A stretch of 64,000 bases of DNA from Sphingomonas gilva (GCF_003515075.1 NZ_QWLV01000002.1:372001-436000), one strand, 5' to 3'. Positions 46,534 to 56,566 are shown, counted from the first letter of the stretch. The notes: a model not told the origin generated them from the letters alone. Numbers and translations: made by a program.

Positions 46534-47742
46534 CTAATCAATCCGCGCCCGAAAGCGCACCGTCGCGCTCCCGCCGGGAGGGACGGTGCCGACGGCCGAC
46601 ATGCGGATCGCATCCACCGCGGCGTCATAGCCCGCGCCTGGGATGTAGCCATAGCTCGACCCGCCGTTGTTGGAGAATTCGACGCTGCCGGTGCTGGCGG
46701 TCGTGCCGCCGCCAAAGGCGATGTCGAACGGTCCCACCACCGGCCCGGCGCCGTCGAAATCGCCGTTATAATAGGTCATGTTGGCGGGCAGGATGTCGGT
46801 CAGCACCACGCCGTTCAACTCGGCGGCGCTGCCGCCGGTGTTGGCGAGCGTGATGGCGTAGATCACGTCCGCGCCGGGGATGTTGAAGCGGTTGGGGTCG
46901 CCGCCCGCCGTCACATAGGGAGTCGAGCTCTTGACCACGGTCAGCTGGGGCATCGGGCAGAAGCTCAGACCGTCGATGCCCACCCCCTGTTGGCCGGTCG
47001 AATTGTCGCCCCAGCCCGAATAAGGATAGTTGCCGTAGCGGATCTCGACGCTGGTCACCGGCTCGACGAAGCTCAGCGTGATGTTGCCGTCATTGCCGTT
47101 GTTGTCGCTGGCCCCGGTGCCGACCGCCGCGCGCGCATCGATATCGTAGGGGGTTGTTTCGGGCCCGAACCTGAGCGCGGAATCATTGTCGCTGTGGTCC
47201 CCCGATCCGTTGGCGGTGCCGAAGGGCGTCGTCATGCTCGCGACATAGTTTCCGCTGCCGTTGCGGCCGACCACGGCGAACCAGTCGCGATACTGGTCAT
47301 GGGCATAGTCGATATCGTGCACCGTCATGGTGAAATCGCGGATGGGCGTCGCGAAGGTGAAGGTCGCGCGAATGGTGCGCGTATTCGAGAAAATATCCGA
47401 GGTGCGCCCACCAAAGATGCCGCCCAGCACCAGCGAGCGGCCGCTGCCGTCGTTGATCAGGGTGGAGATATTGGGCAGGTCCTGGTTGTTGACCTCGGTC
47501 GAGCTCAGACCGTTCTGCGCCAGCGCCATCGTGAGATTCTGGCTTGCGCCAAGACCGTTGGTCGCGGTGTAGTTGTAGCTGGAGCCGTAGTTGAGAGTCG
47601 CCGCCGGACGGCTGGCGAAGCTGAAATTGTAGCGCTGGTTCGCCGCGCAATCGGCATGCGCCGTGCCCGCGCCCAGCAGCGCCAGCCCGATCGCGCCCGC
47701 GCCCAGCGCGGCCCTGCTTGCCAAACCCGTCCCCACCCCCAA
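46534..47742 (-). CDS. Secreted DUF11-type repeat protein
   Basis: 402 residues. Signal peptide to about residue 30 (ALLGAGTAHA). The first 270 residues form a beta-rich domain with many Asn/Gly/Ser (FTFATPIRDFTMTVHDIDYA, GDNSTGQQGVGIDG). Residues 275-400 are a DUF11-like domain (TVVKSSTPYV, DVIYAITLANTGGSAAELNG, VVLTDILPANMTYYNGD). DUF11 domains are Ig-like modules of secreted or surface proteins. No PEP-CTERM or LPXTG anchor. No function is known; exported surface matrix protein is the best guess. Confidence 0.75.
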   Translation of the reverse strand: MGVGTGLASRAALGAGAIGLALLGAGTAHADCAANQRYNFSFASRPAATLNYGSSYNYTATNGLGASQNLTMALAQNGLSSTEVNNQDLPNISTLINDGSGRSLVLGGIFGGRTSDIFSNTRTIRATFTFATPIRDFTMTVHDIDYAHDQYRDWFAVVGRNGSGNYVASMTTPFGTANGSGDHSDNDSALRFGPETTPYDIDARAAVGTGASDNNGNDGNITLSFVEPVTSVEIRYGNYPYSGWGDNSTGQQGVGIDGLSFCPMPQLTVVKSSTPYVTAGGDPNRFNIPGADVIYAITLANTGGSAAELNGVVLTDILPANMTYYNGDFDGAGPVVGPFDIAFGGGTTASTGSVEFSNNGGSSYGYIPGAGYDAAVDAIRMSAVGTVPPGGSATVRFRARID

Positions 47743-47820
47743 TCTGATGCGCCTGACAGGGTAAATATCGCGTAAACCATCGCCGCTGGCGCTTGGCGAA
47801 CGACGAAGCTAGGGGGCGGC

Positions 47821-49194
47821 ATGAGCACGAAGACCGTTGCGAAGCAGAACGCTCCGCTCATCGAGAGCCGCGCCCAGCTGATCGAGAGCTTCGCGCGCGG
47901 GGAGAAGCCGCGCGAGCGCTGGCGCATCGGCACCGAGCACGAGAAGTTCGTCTATCGCACCAGCGACTGGCGCGCCCCTTCCTATGACGAGCCCGGCGGT
48001 ATCCGCGATCTGCTGCTGGGGCTGACCGAGTTCGGCTGGACGGGAATCGAGGAGAACGGCAACGTCATCGCGCTCGCCGGACCGGACGGCAATGTCAGCC
48101 TGGAGCCGGCGGGCCAGCTCGAGCTGTCCGGCGCGCCGCTCGAGAACCTGCACGAAACCTGCGCCGAGACCGGGCGCCATCTGGAGCAGGTCAAGGCGGT
48201 GGGCGAGCGGCTGGGCCTCGGCTTTCTCGGCCTAGGCATGTGGCCGGACAAGGCGCGCGCGGATCTGCCGGTGATGCCCAAGGGGCGCTACGGCATCATG
48301 CTCAATCATATGCCGCGGGTGGGCTCGCTTGGGCTCGACATGATGCTTCGGACCTGCACGATCCAGGTCAATCTGGACTATGCGTCCGAGGCCGACATGG
48401 CGAAGAAGTTCCGCGTTGGCCTGGCGTTGCAGCCGCTCGCCACCGCGCTGTTCGCCAATTCGCCGTTCACCGAAAAGCAGCCCAACGGCTACCTTTCCTA
48501 TCGCAGCCATATCTGGTCGGACACCGATCCGGCGCGCACCGGCATGCTGCCCTTCGTGTTCGAGGAGGGTTTCGGTTACGAGCGTTATGCCGACTATGCG
48601 CTCGATGTGCCGATGTACTTCGTCTATCGCGACGGCCGTTATATCGATGCGGCGGGCCTCAGCTTCCGCGATTTCCTCGACGAGCGGCTGGGCGTGCTGC
48701 CGGGCGAGAAACCGACACTCGACGACTGGGCCGATCACCTCTCCACCGCTTTTCCCGAGGTGCGGCTGAAGACCTTCCTCGAAATGCGCGGCGCCGATGG
48801 CGGGCCGTGGGGGCGCATCTGCGCGCTGCCGGCCTTGTGGGTCGGGCTGCTCTACGAAGACGCGGCGCTCGACGCGGCGTGGGACCTGGTCAAGGGCTGG
48901 TCGATGGCGGACCGCGAGGCGCTCAGGAACGCGGTGCCGAAGCTGGCGCTCGATGCGCCGCTGCCGGGTGGCGGCAAGCTCAGGGACATTGCCGGCGAGG
49001 TGCTCGACATCGCCGCCAGCGGCCTCAACGCGCGCGGGCGGATGAACGCATCGGGCGACAGCGAGACGGGCTTCCTCGACCCGCTGCGCGAGGTGGTGCG
49101 CAGCGGCAAGGTGCCCGCGCAGGTGCTGCTCGACCATTATGCCGGCCCGTGGGACGGCAATGTCTGCTGTATCTACGAAGAGACGAAGTTCTGA
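47821..49194 (+). CDS. gshA: Glutamate-cysteine ligase, plant/alphaproteobacterial type
   Basis: 457 residues. First step of glutathione synthesis. It belongs to the GCS2/plant-type class: RIGTEHEKFVYR near 38, QLELSGAPLENLHETCAE near 100, NHMPRVGSLGLDMMLRTCTI near 165, and the GGPWGRICALPALWVGLLYE segment near 325. Ends WDGNVCCIYEETKF. A 25-bp inverted repeat lies just after the stop. Confidence 0.95.
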   Translation: MSTKTVAKQNAPLIESRAQLIESFARGEKPRERWRIGTEHEKFVYRTSDWRAPSYDEPGGIRDLLLGLTEFGWTGIEENGNVIALAGPDGNVSLEPAGQLELSGAPLENLHETCAETGRHLEQVKAVGERLGLGFLGLGMWPDKARADLPVMPKGRYGIMLNHMPRVGSLGLDMMLRTCTIQVNLDYASEADMAKKFRVGLALQPLATALFANSPFTEKQPNGYLSYRSHIWSDTDPARTGMLPFVFEEGFGYERYADYALDVPMYFVYRDGRYIDAAGLSFRDFLDERLGVLPGEKPTLDDWADHLSTAFPEVRLKTFLEMRGADGGPWGRICALPALWVGLLYEDAALDAAWDLVKGWSMADREALRNAVPKLALDAPLPGGGKLRDIAGEVLDIAASGLNARGRMNASGDSETGFLDPLREVVRSGKVPAQVLLDHYAGPWDGNVCCIYEETKF

Positions 49195-49201
49195 TCCCCA
49201 T

Positions 49202-49292
49202 CGTCGCCCCTGCGCAGGCAGGGGCCGATAGGTTTGTGGCACATCCGCCCTCGCATATGCCGCCCGAGGCCCCTGCCTGCGCAGGGGCGACG
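49202..49292. repeat. Perfect 25-bp inverted repeat between convergent genes
   Basis: The arm at 49202-49226 (CGTCGCCCCTGCGCAGGCAG then GGGCC) is an exact reverse complement of 49268-49292; the 41-base loop between them has no pattern. Each arm is also a small hairpin (CCCCTG..CAGGGG). It fills the gap between gshA and the methyltransferase gene and may serve as a two-way terminator, but the form suggests a mobile repeat of sphingomonads. Confidence 0.8.
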
Positions 49293-49293
49293 G

Positions 49294-50568
49294 TCATTTG
49301 GTCAGCCTAGCCCACAGCCCGTTGCGGTCTATCCACTCGCTATATTCGCGGTAGGCGGGATCGGCGTTCAGGTGGCGCTCCTCGGTCCTGGCGCGCCAGT
49401 AATAGACGCCGCTGACCACTGCGAGGATGATCGTGTTGCGCGCGGCGTCGACCAGGCTGCCGTTGGTGGTGATGAGCGGCAACCCGGCGATCCACCAGAA
49501 GGCGTTCTTGCTCCAATAGGCGGGGTGCCGCGTCCAGGCATAGGGGCCGTGGGTCAGGATGCCGCGATGGGTGAGGTTCGAGAAGCGCAGGCCGAAGGCG
49601 ACGGTCGCCCAGGCGTAGATCGCGGTGAGCGCGACCAGCACCGCGCCCCATAGCGCCAGCCAGCGCGGGCTGCCGGCGAACCATGTGATCCACTCGGCGC
49701 TCGCCACATGATAGTCGAGCGGCCCGCCCGGCCCCATCAGGATGAAGGGCGGATAGCAGATCAGCGCCGCCATCCATGCCGCGGCATAGGGATTGGCGGT
49801 GCGGATATGCGCGTCGAGCGGGCGCATCGTCAGCATATAGCCGACGGTCGCGAAGGCGACGTCGATGACGAACATTGTGGTGATCAGGAACATCGCCATC
49901 TGGCCGGGATCGGCGAGCGCCGCCGACGGATTCCAGCGGACGATGTCGCCGAAGCCGCCGGGCACGATCGAAAGCATGAAGGCGAGGAAGAAGCCCTTCA
50001 CCGCCCAGCTGCGCAGGTGGTTGAAGATCGCCTCGCGCTCCTCCGCGCGCCCCTGCCCGATCAGCCACGCGCCCAGCGCCCAGGCGCCGTCGCGCGGCTC
50101 GACGAGCTTGCGGTCGAGCCAGATGACATAGGGGATCGAGACGGCGAAGACCGCCGGCGCCGCCCATTGGAAGCACCACATGGCGAATTCATACTGGCCC
50201 TGCCAATACCAGCGGCCGACCGCGTAGAAGACGGCGATCGCGCCCCAGGTCACCCACAGCCCGGCGAGCTTGGTCAACGAGATGTCGAGCGTTTCGGCGA
50301 GCGGCGTGCGTCGCGACCAATCGATGCCGGTCGAGGGATTGCGGTGCACCTTGTCGACGATCAGCGACCAGGCGACCATCGGCAGCCCGATCGCGACCAG
50401 GTTGGCAAGGCCGGCGAAGGGGCCGTCCATGCCGTAATGGCGGGCGATCAGCAGCCAGACGGCAAATCCGATCAGCCCCGCGACGCCGACACCGGTCGAC
50501 ACGGCCGAAGCCGGGCGCGGATCGGCCTTGGCCCTGGCCCGGCGTCCGATCGACAAATCCTGAAACAT
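49294..50568 (-). CDS. Isoprenylcysteine carboxyl methyltransferase-like membrane protein
   Basis: 424 residues with about ten hydrophobic helices. The C-terminal part (about 330-424) holds the ICMT/PEMT-like methyltransferase pattern: RGILTHGPYAWTRHPAYWSK, NAFWWIAGLPLI, then EERHLNADPAYREYSEWIDR. The N-terminal 300 residues are an additional membrane region not found in small ICMT proteins. SAM-dependent methyl transfer to a lipid or protein is inferred from the family; substrate unknown. Confidence 0.72.
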   Translation of the reverse strand: MFQDLSIGRRARAKADPRPASAVSTGVGVAGLIGFAVWLLIARHYGMDGPFAGLANLVAIGLPMVAWSLIVDKVHRNPSTGIDWSRRTPLAETLDISLTKLAGLWVTWGAIAVFYAVGRWYWQGQYEFAMWCFQWAAPAVFAVSIPYVIWLDRKLVEPRDGAWALGAWLIGQGRAEEREAIFNHLRSWAVKGFFLAFMLSIVPGGFGDIVRWNPSAALADPGQMAMFLITTMFVIDVAFATVGYMLTMRPLDAHIRTANPYAAAWMAALICYPPFILMGPGGPLDYHVASAEWITWFAGSPRWLALWGAVLVALTAIYAWATVAFGLRFSNLTHRGILTHGPYAWTRHPAYWSKNAFWWIAGLPLITTNGSLVDAARNTIILAVVSGVYYWRARTEERHLNADPAYREYSEWIDRNGLWARLTK

Positions 50569-50627
50569 CCGCGCTGCCTAGCGCGGCAATGGTCAAGAAG
50601 CCGTGAAGCTTATTGGCGGACCAACCT

Positions 50628-50781
50628 TTCCCCTCCCTGCAAGGAAGGGGATTAAGGGGTGGGTCTAGCGCCGGTCGGGGCTCGATGCCCCGATCGGCGC
50701 TGCGTCGCGGGAGCGGGAGTCTTTTGGGCGCGCAGACGCGCGCACCCACCCCTAACCCGTCCCTGCCAGCAGGGAGGGGAG
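50628..50781. repeat. ~150-bp intergenic repeat with inverted ends (copy 2)
   Basis: Same order of parts as 3069-3220: CCCCTCCCTGCAAGGAAGGG, GGGGTGGGT, a hairpin CGGGGCTCGATGCCCCGATC, GCGCGCAGACGCGCGCACCC and finally CCCTGCCAGCAGGGAGGGG. The sequence between parts has diverged. Sits between the methyltransferase gene and the end of the efflux operon. Confidence 0.75.
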
Positions 50782-50786
50782 TAGCT

Positions 50787-52211
50787 CTATTGTAGGGGTA
50801 CTGCCGCGGTCTCGTTCAGCCCGCCGCCGAGCGCGACGTAGAGCGAGACGAGATTGTCGAGCTCGCTGCGGCGCACGCTGATCAGCGCCTGTTCGGCGGC
50901 GAACAGGTTGCGTTCGGCGTCGAGCACTTCGAGATAGTTGGCGACGCCCTCGCGGTAGCGGATGCGCGCGAGGTTCGCGATCGCGCGCTGCGCCTCGACC
51001 GCGCGCTGCTGCGCCGCCACCTGATCGGCGAGGAAGCGGCGGCCGGCGAGCGCGTCGGCGACCTCCTGGAAGGCGCCCTGAACGGTGCGCTCATAGGTCG
51101 CGACGGCGATGTTCTCGCGCGCCCGGGCGACGGTCAAATTGCCCTGGCGCTCGCCCCAATCGAAGATCGGCAGGCTGATCGAGGGGCCGAAGCTCCAGGT
51201 GAAACTGTCGCCGCCGAACAGGCCGTCGAGTTCGCTGGAGGCGAAACCCGCGCTGCCGGTGAGCGAGATCGACGGGAAGAAGGCCGCGCGCGCGGCGCCG
51301 ATATTGGCTCGCGCGGCGCGCAGCCGCTCCTCCGCCGCGAGCACGTCGGGGCGCGTCACCATCAGGTCCGACGGCAGACCCGCCGCGATCGTCGGGCCGC
51401 TCTTCTGCTGCGCCAGCGGCAGCGCCGCGGGCAGCGGCTCGGCGATCGGGCCGCCGGTCAGCACGGTCAGGAAATTGTCGCTCTGCGCCTTGGACAGGCG
51501 GACGGCGGCCAGCTCGGTCTCGGCCTGGGTGAGGAGCGATTCGGCCTGGCGGAAGTCGAGCGCGGAAGTGACGCCGGCATCGAGCCGCCTTCTGGCGATG
51601 CGCAGCCCTTCCTGCCGGCTCTTCACCGTCGCCTCGGCGAGCGCGATGCGCTCTTCCGCCTCGCGAGCGGCGAAATAGGTCGAGGCGACGTCGCGGATCA
51701 GCGCGAGGCGGAAGGCGCGTTCGGCCTGGATCGTCGCGAGATATTCGGAACGGGCGGCTTCGGAGAGGTTGCGCACCCGACCCCAGAAATCGAGCTCGAA
51801 GCCGGTCACGCCTACGCCGATCGAATAGCGGTTGGCGGTGATCGCCCCCGCCCCCGGCACGCCGAGATCGGCGCCGGGCACGCGGCTGCGCGTCGCGTCC
51901 GCGGTCGCGCCTAGCTGGGGCAGCCGGGCCGAATCCTGGATGCGGTACTGGCCCCGCGCCTCCTCGATCTGGGCGACCGACACCGCGAGGTCGCGGTTAC
52001 GTTCGAGCGCGGCATCGACGAGCTGGTCGAGCCGGGGATCGGCGAAGAAATCGCGCCAGCCGATCTCGGTCGCGCGCACGCCCAGCGTCACGTCGCCGGC
52101 ATAGGCGGCCGGATAGCCGCCGGCCGTCGGCAGTGCGGGCCGCTCGTGCGGCGGGGCGAGCTGGCACCCGCCGAGCATCGCCGTGGCGGCGAGGAGGATC
52201 GCCCTACGCAT
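50787..52211 (-). CDS. RND efflux outer membrane factor (NodT/OprM family)
   Basis: 474 residues starting MRRAILLAATAMLGGC, a lipoprotein signal with lipobox LGGC. OEP repeats form the trimeric channel: GWRDFFADPRLDQLVDAALE near 55, DASRLPQLGATA-like, FELDFWGRVRNLSEAARSEY near 155, and FSWGPSISLPIFDWGERQGN-like motif near 325. Third gene of the tripartite pump operon; its start overlaps the stop of the permease gene by eight bases. Start at 52211 chosen over 52235 for a clean lipobox. Confidence 0.93.
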   Translation of the reverse strand: MRRAILLAATAMLGGCQLAPPHERPALPTAGGYPAAYAGDVTLGVRATEIGWRDFFADPRLDQLVDAALERNRDLAVSVAQIEEARGQYRIQDSARLPQLGATADATRSRVPGADLGVPGAGAITANRYSIGVGVTGFELDFWGRVRNLSEAARSEYLATIQAERAFRLALIRDVASTYFAAREAEERIALAEATVKSRQEGLRIARRRLDAGVTSALDFRQAESLLTQAETELAAVRLSKAQSDNFLTVLTGGPIAEPLPAALPLAQQKSGPTIAAGLPSDLMVTRPDVLAAEERLRAARANIGAARAAFFPSISLTGSAGFASSELDGLFGGDSFTWSFGPSISLPIFDWGERQGNLTVARARENIAVATYERTVQGAFQEVADALAGRRFLADQVAAQQRAVEAQRAIANLARIRYREGVANYLEVLDAERNLFAAEQALISVRRSELDNLVSLYVALGGGLNETAAVPLQ

Positions 52212-55200
52212 GACTTTCCGCCTCTCTCGCTTCATGGGGATTTTCGCTCGGCGCGGGCGGGCGCTTGCGCGACACGAAGGTGCGCACCGACAGATAGAAG
52301 AGCGGGATGAAGAAGATGCCGAGCAGGGTGCCGGTGATCATCCCGCCCATCACGCCCGATCCCACCGCGATGCGGCTGGCGGCGCCCGCGCCGCTCGCGA
52401 TCACCAGCGGCACCATGCCGAGGATGAACGCCATCGACGTCATGATGATCGGCCTGAGCCGCAGCTTGACCGCCTCCATCGTCGCCTCCAGCGGCGACTT
52501 GCCCTCCGCCTCGGCCTCGATGGCGAATTCGGTGATCAGGATCGCGTTCTTCGCCGACAGGCCGATGATGGTGATCAGGCCGACATTGAAATAGACGTCG
52601 GCCGAAAGCCCCCGGATCATCGAGAACAGCACCGCGCCGAGCACGCCCAGCGGCACCACCAGCAGCACCGCCAGCGGAATCGCCCAGCTTTCGTAGAGCG
52701 CGGCGAGCAGCAGGAAGACGACCACCAGCGACAGGCCGAGCAACAGGCCGATCTGGCCGGCGCTCTGCTGCTCCTCATAGCTGATGCCGGTCCATTCGAA
52801 TCCGAAACCTTCGGGCAGCTGCTCGGCGAGCCGCGCCATCTCGGCCATCGCCTGGCCGGTCGAATAGCCCGGCGCCGCCTCACCCGAGATGGTCTCCGCC
52901 GGATAGCCGTTATAGCGCTGCAGCTGCGGCGGGCCTGCGGTCCAGCCGACCGTGGTGAACGATCCGAACGGCACCATCTGCCCGTCCGCGCTGCGCACGC
53001 GCAGGTCGAGGATGTCCTCGGGCGTCATCCGCGCCGGCGCGTCCGCCTGCAGCAGCACGCGCAGGATGCGGCCATCGCGGGTGAAGTCGTTGGCATAGGC
53101 CGAGCCGAAGGTGATCGCGAGCGTGGCGTTCACATCGGCGATCGACAGACCCAGCGCGCGCGCCTTGACCCGATCGATATCGACGCGCAGCTGCGGCGCA
53201 TCCTCCTGCGTCTCGGGCCGCACGCCGACCACCACCTTGCTCTGCGCGGCGAGGCCGAGCAGCTGGTTGCGTGCGGCGAGCAGCGCCTCCTGCCCGCGGC
53301 CGGTGCGATCCTCCAGCTTCATGGTGAAGCCGCTCGCGGTGCCCAGCTCCGGGATCGAGGGCGGGGCGAGCGAGAAGACCATCGCCTCCTTGATGCCCAT
53401 CAGCACGCCCATCGCCTTGCCGGCGATGGTCTGCGCGCTGTTCTCCTCGCCCTTGCGCTCTTCCCAGGGATGGAGCGAGATGAACGAGATCGCGCTCGAC
53501 TGCCCCTGGCCGAAGAAGCTGAAGCCGCGCACGACGACCATGTTGTCGACCTGGGGCTGCGCTTCGTAGAAGTCCTTCATCTGCTCGATGGCGACATTCG
53601 TGCGCTCGGTCGTGGCGCCCGGCGGGGCCTGGACGACGGTGACCAGGTAGCCTTGGTCCTCCTGCGGCAGGAAGCCGCCCGGCAGCCGGTTGAACAGCAC
53701 CACGGTCAATCCGAACAGCAGCGCGAACACCGCGAGGAACCTGAGCGGCCGCGCCAGGATGCGCCCGACGGTAGACTGGTAGCGATCGGTCGTGCGGCCG
53801 AACCAGGTGTTGAATCGGACGAAGAAGCGGTTGGCGGTGCGCGTCACCACGTTGCGGTCCTGGCCGTGCGCGGGATCGTGCGGCTTGAGGAAGGTGGCGC
53901 ACAGGGCCGGCGTCAGCGTCAGCGCGAGCAGCGCCGAGACCGCGATCGAAATCGCCAGCGTCACCGAGAATTGCCGATAGATGCCGCCGGTCGATCCCGG
54001 AAAGAAGGCCATCGGGATGAACACCGCGATCAGCACCAGCGTGATGCCGATGATCGCAGAGGTGATCTGCGTCATCGCCTTCACCGTCGCCTCATAGGGC
54101 GGCAGGCCTTCGTCGCGCATGATCCGCTCGACATTCTCGATCACGACGATCGCGTCGTCGACGAGGATGCCGATGGCGAGGACCATGCCGAACAGGGTCA
54201 GCACGTTGATCGAGAAGCCGAACAGCCACAGCCCCAGGCACGCGCCGGCGAGCGCGATCGGCACGACGATGGTCGGGATCAGCGTCGCACGGAGATTCTG
54301 CAGGAACAAGAGCATGACGAGGAAGACCAGCGCCATCGCCTCGATAAGGGTGATGACCACCTCCTCGACCGACACCGAGATGAAGGGCGTGGTGTCATAG
54401 GGGATCGACCAGGTCATGTCGGGCGGGAAGGTCGGCTCGAGCTGGGCCATCCGTTCGCGGATTCCCGCCGCCGCCGCCAGCGCATTGGCGCCGGGGGTGA
54501 GCTGGACGGCAAGGCCGGCCATCGGCTTTCCGTTCAGCTCGGTGTTGAACAGATAGGATTGGGCGCCCAGCTCGACCCGCGCGACATCGGCCAGCCGCAC
54601 CGACGACCCGTCGGGATTGGCGCGCAGGATGATCTGGGAGAATTGCTCGGCGGTGGTGAAGCGGTCCTGCGTGCGGATCGTCGCGTTGAGTTCCGACCCT
54701 TCGGCGAGCGGCTGGTCGCCGAGCTGGCCGCCCGGCGACTGGCTGTTCTGCTCCTGCACCGCGGCGAGCGCGTCGGCCGGCGACAGGCCGTAGCTCGCCA
54801 GCTTGTCCGGATCGAGCCAGATGCGCATGGCGTATTCGGAGCTGAACGACTGGACGTCGCCCACGCCTTCCACCCGGCGCAGCTCATCGACGATGCGGGT
54901 CGAGGCGAAATTGCCCAGTTCCAGCGTCGGCGTGTTCCCGCTCTTCGAGGTGATCGCCATGATCATCAGGAAGCCAGCATTGGCCTTGGTGACGAGGATG
55001 CCCTGCCTGCGCACCTCTTCGGGCAGCCGCTGCTCGATCGCGCTGATCTTGTTCTGCACGTTCATCTGCGCGGTATCGATGTCGGTTCCCGCCTCGAAGG
55101 TGACGGTGATCGACGCGGTGCCGTTCGACTGGCTGGACGACGCCATGTAAAGGAAGCCCTCGACGCCGTTCAGCTGCTGCTCGATCACCTGGGTGACGTT

Positions 55201-55380
55201 CTGCTCCAGCACCGATGCGTCGGCGCCGGGATAGGTCACGGCGATCGTCAGCGAAGGCGGCGCGACGCTGGGATATTGCTCGATCGGCAGCGAGCGCAGC
55301 GCGATGAAGCCCGACAGCAGGATGGCGAGCGCGATCACCCAGGCAAAGATGGGCCGATCGATGAAGAAGCGGGGTGCCAT
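52204..55380 (-). CDS. HAE1-family multidrug RND efflux permease (AcrB/MexB-like)
   Basis: 1058 residues, twelve-helix inner membrane proton antiporter. N-terminus MAPRFFIDRPIFAWVIALAI, the proton-relay region GILVDDAIVVIENVERIM near 405, and porter domains with conserved repeats in both halves (FFLQNLRATLIPTIVVPIAL, VGLITIIGLSAKNAILITEF). C-terminal tail is short and basic. It should export drugs, bile-like compounds or solvents with the adaptor and outer membrane factor. The long opposite-strand open frame over this gene is a composition shadow. Confidence 0.95.
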   Translation of the reverse strand: MAPRFFIDRPIFAWVIALAILLSGFIALRSLPIEQYPSVAPPSLTIAVTYPGADASVLEQNVTQVIEQQLNGVEGFLYMASSSQSNGTASITVTFEAGTDIDTAQMNVQNKISAIEQRLPEEVRRQGILVTKANAGFLMIMAITSKSGNTPTLELGNFASTRIVDELRRVEGVGDVQSFSSEYAMRIWLDPDKLASYGLSPADALAAVQEQNSQSPGGQLGDQPLAEGSELNATIRTQDRFTTAEQFSQIILRANPDGSSVRLADVARVELGAQSYLFNTELNGKPMAGLAVQLTPGANALAAAAGIRERMAQLEPTFPPDMTWSIPYDTTPFISVSVEEVVITLIEAMALVFLVMLLFLQNLRATLIPTIVVPIALAGACLGLWLFGFSINVLTLFGMVLAIGILVDDAIVVIENVERIMRDEGLPPYEATVKAMTQITSAIIGITLVLIAVFIPMAFFPGSTGGIYRQFSVTLAISIAVSALLALTLTPALCATFLKPHDPAHGQDRNVVTRTANRFFVRFNTWFGRTTDRYQSTVGRILARPLRFLAVFALLFGLTVVLFNRLPGGFLPQEDQGYLVTVVQAPPGATTERTNVAIEQMKDFYEAQPQVDNMVVVRGFSFFGQGQSSAISFISLHPWEERKGEENSAQTIAGKAMGVLMGIKEAMVFSLAPPSIPELGTASGFTMKLEDRTGRGQEALLAARNQLLGLAAQSKVVVGVRPETQEDAPQLRVDIDRVKARALGLSIADVNATLAITFGSAYANDFTRDGRILRVLLQADAPARMTPEDILDLRVRSADGQMVPFGSFTTVGWTAGPPQLQRYNGYPAETISGEAAPGYSTGQAMAEMARLAEQLPEGFGFEWTGISYEEQQSAGQIGLLLGLSLVVVFLLLAALYESWAIPLAVLLVVPLGVLGAVLFSMIRGLSADVYFNVGLITIIGLSAKNAILITEFAIEAEAEGKSPLEATMEAVKLRLRPIIMTSMAFILGMVPLVIASGAGAASRIAVGSGVMGGMITGTLLGIFFIPLFYLSVRTFVSRKRPPAPSENPHEAREAESHA

Positions 55381-55390
55381 GATCCGGACC

Positions 55391-56566
55391 TCAGCGCGCC
55401 GGTGCGGGTTGCTGGCGCTGCGCGGACGGGGGCGGCCCGCCGGGCTTGGCCACGCTCACCGGCTGGCCGGGCTGCACCTTCTGCAGCCCGTCGACGATCA
55501 CCTTGTCGCCGGCCTTCAGCCCATCGGTCACCACCCAATCGCCGCCCTGCATCTCGCCGACCTTGATCTTGCGCGCCTCGGCCTTGTTGCCCTGGCCGAG
55601 CACCATCACCGTCGCGCCGTCCTGCGCGATGCGCACGGCGCGCTGCGGCACCAGCATCCCGTCCGGCCGGGTGCCGGCCTGGATCCGCGCGCGGACGAAC
55701 TGGCCGGGGACCAGCAACCGCTGCGGATTGGGGAATTCGGCGCGCAGCGCGGCGGTGCCGGTCTGCTGATCGATCGAAAGCCCGAGGAAATCGAGATAGC
55801 CGGTCATGGCGTAGGTGCTGCCGTCCTCAAGGACCAGGTTCACCGCCACGCGGTTGATGTCGGGCAGCTTGAGCTTGCCCGACTGGATGTCCTGGCGGAT
55901 GTTGAGCAGATCGGCGCTCGACTGGCCGAAATTGACGTATACCCGGTCGATCTGCTCGACCGTGGTCATCAGCGTGCCCTCTGCGGCGCTGACCAGCGCG
56001 CCCTCGGTCACCTGCGCGCGGCCCGAACGGCCCGCGATCGGCGAGGTCACGGTCGCATAGTTGAGGTTCAGCTGCGCGCTCTGCACCTGCGCGCGCGCAT
56101 TCGCCACATCGGCCTCGGCGGTGCGCAGCTGGGCGATCGCCGCGTCATATTCCTGGCGGCTGATCGCCTGATCGGCGACGAGCCCCTTGTAGCGATTGAC
56201 CACCTGCTGCGCGTTCGCCGCGTTGGCCCGCGCGCGCGCCAGCGTCGCCTGCACCGCATTGAGGCTGGCGCGCAGCTCGCGCGGATCGATCGCGAACAGC
56301 GCCTGCCCGGCGCGCACGTCGCTGCCCTCGTTATACAGCCGGCGCTGGACGATGCCGTTGACGCGCGCGCGCACCTCCGCGGTGCGGATTGCCTGCACGC
56401 GGCCTGGCAGCTCGACGACGTTGGTCACGTCCTCGGGGGTGACGGTGTGGACCGTGACCTCGGGCGGGGGCGGCGCCGGCGGCGCTTCCGCCCCGCCGCA
56501 CCCGGCGAGCAGCAGCGCTCCGGCCGTGGCGAGGCCAAGGGTCCTGAAGGTCGTCGGCCGGTGCAT
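55391..56566 (-). CDS. RND efflux periplasmic adaptor (membrane fusion protein)
   Basis: 391 residues from the ATG at 56566 (MHRPTTFRTLGLATAGALLL), lipobox LLAGCGG. Lipoyl half-motif VRARVNGIVQRRLYNEGSDV near 65, a helical hairpin around 105-165 (LARARANAANAQQVVNRYKG), and the beta-barrel part with GRSGRAQVTEGALVSAAEGT. First gene of the pump operon (10 bases before the permease). Its upstream region is shared with the divergent TetR regulator and contains a palindromic operator. Confidence 0.94.
   Translation of the reverse strand: MHRPTTFRTLGLATAGALLLAGCGGAEAPPAPPPPEVTVHTVTPEDVTNVVELPGRVQAIRTAEVRARVNGIVQRRLYNEGSDVRAGQALFAIDPRELRASLNAVQATLARARANAANAQQVVNRYKGLVADQAISRQEYDAAIAQLRTAEADVANARAQVQSAQLNLNYATVTSPIAGRSGRAQVTEGALVSAAEGTLMTTVEQIDRVYVNFGQSSADLLNIRQDIQSGKLKLPDINRVAVNLVLEDGSTYAMTGYLDFLGLSIDQQTGTAALRAEFPNPQRLLVPGQFVRARIQAGTRPDGMLVPQRAVRIAQDGATVMVLGQGNKAEARKIKVGEMQGGDWVVTDGLKAGDKVIVDGLQKVQPGQPVSVAKPGGPPPSAQRQQPAPAR

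Noticed and set aside
52183..55566. 1127-codon open frame on the plus strand opposite the RND permease
   Set aside because: Composition shadow: His/Arg/Asp-rich product with no domain, while the minus strand encodes a perfect AcrB-like protein.
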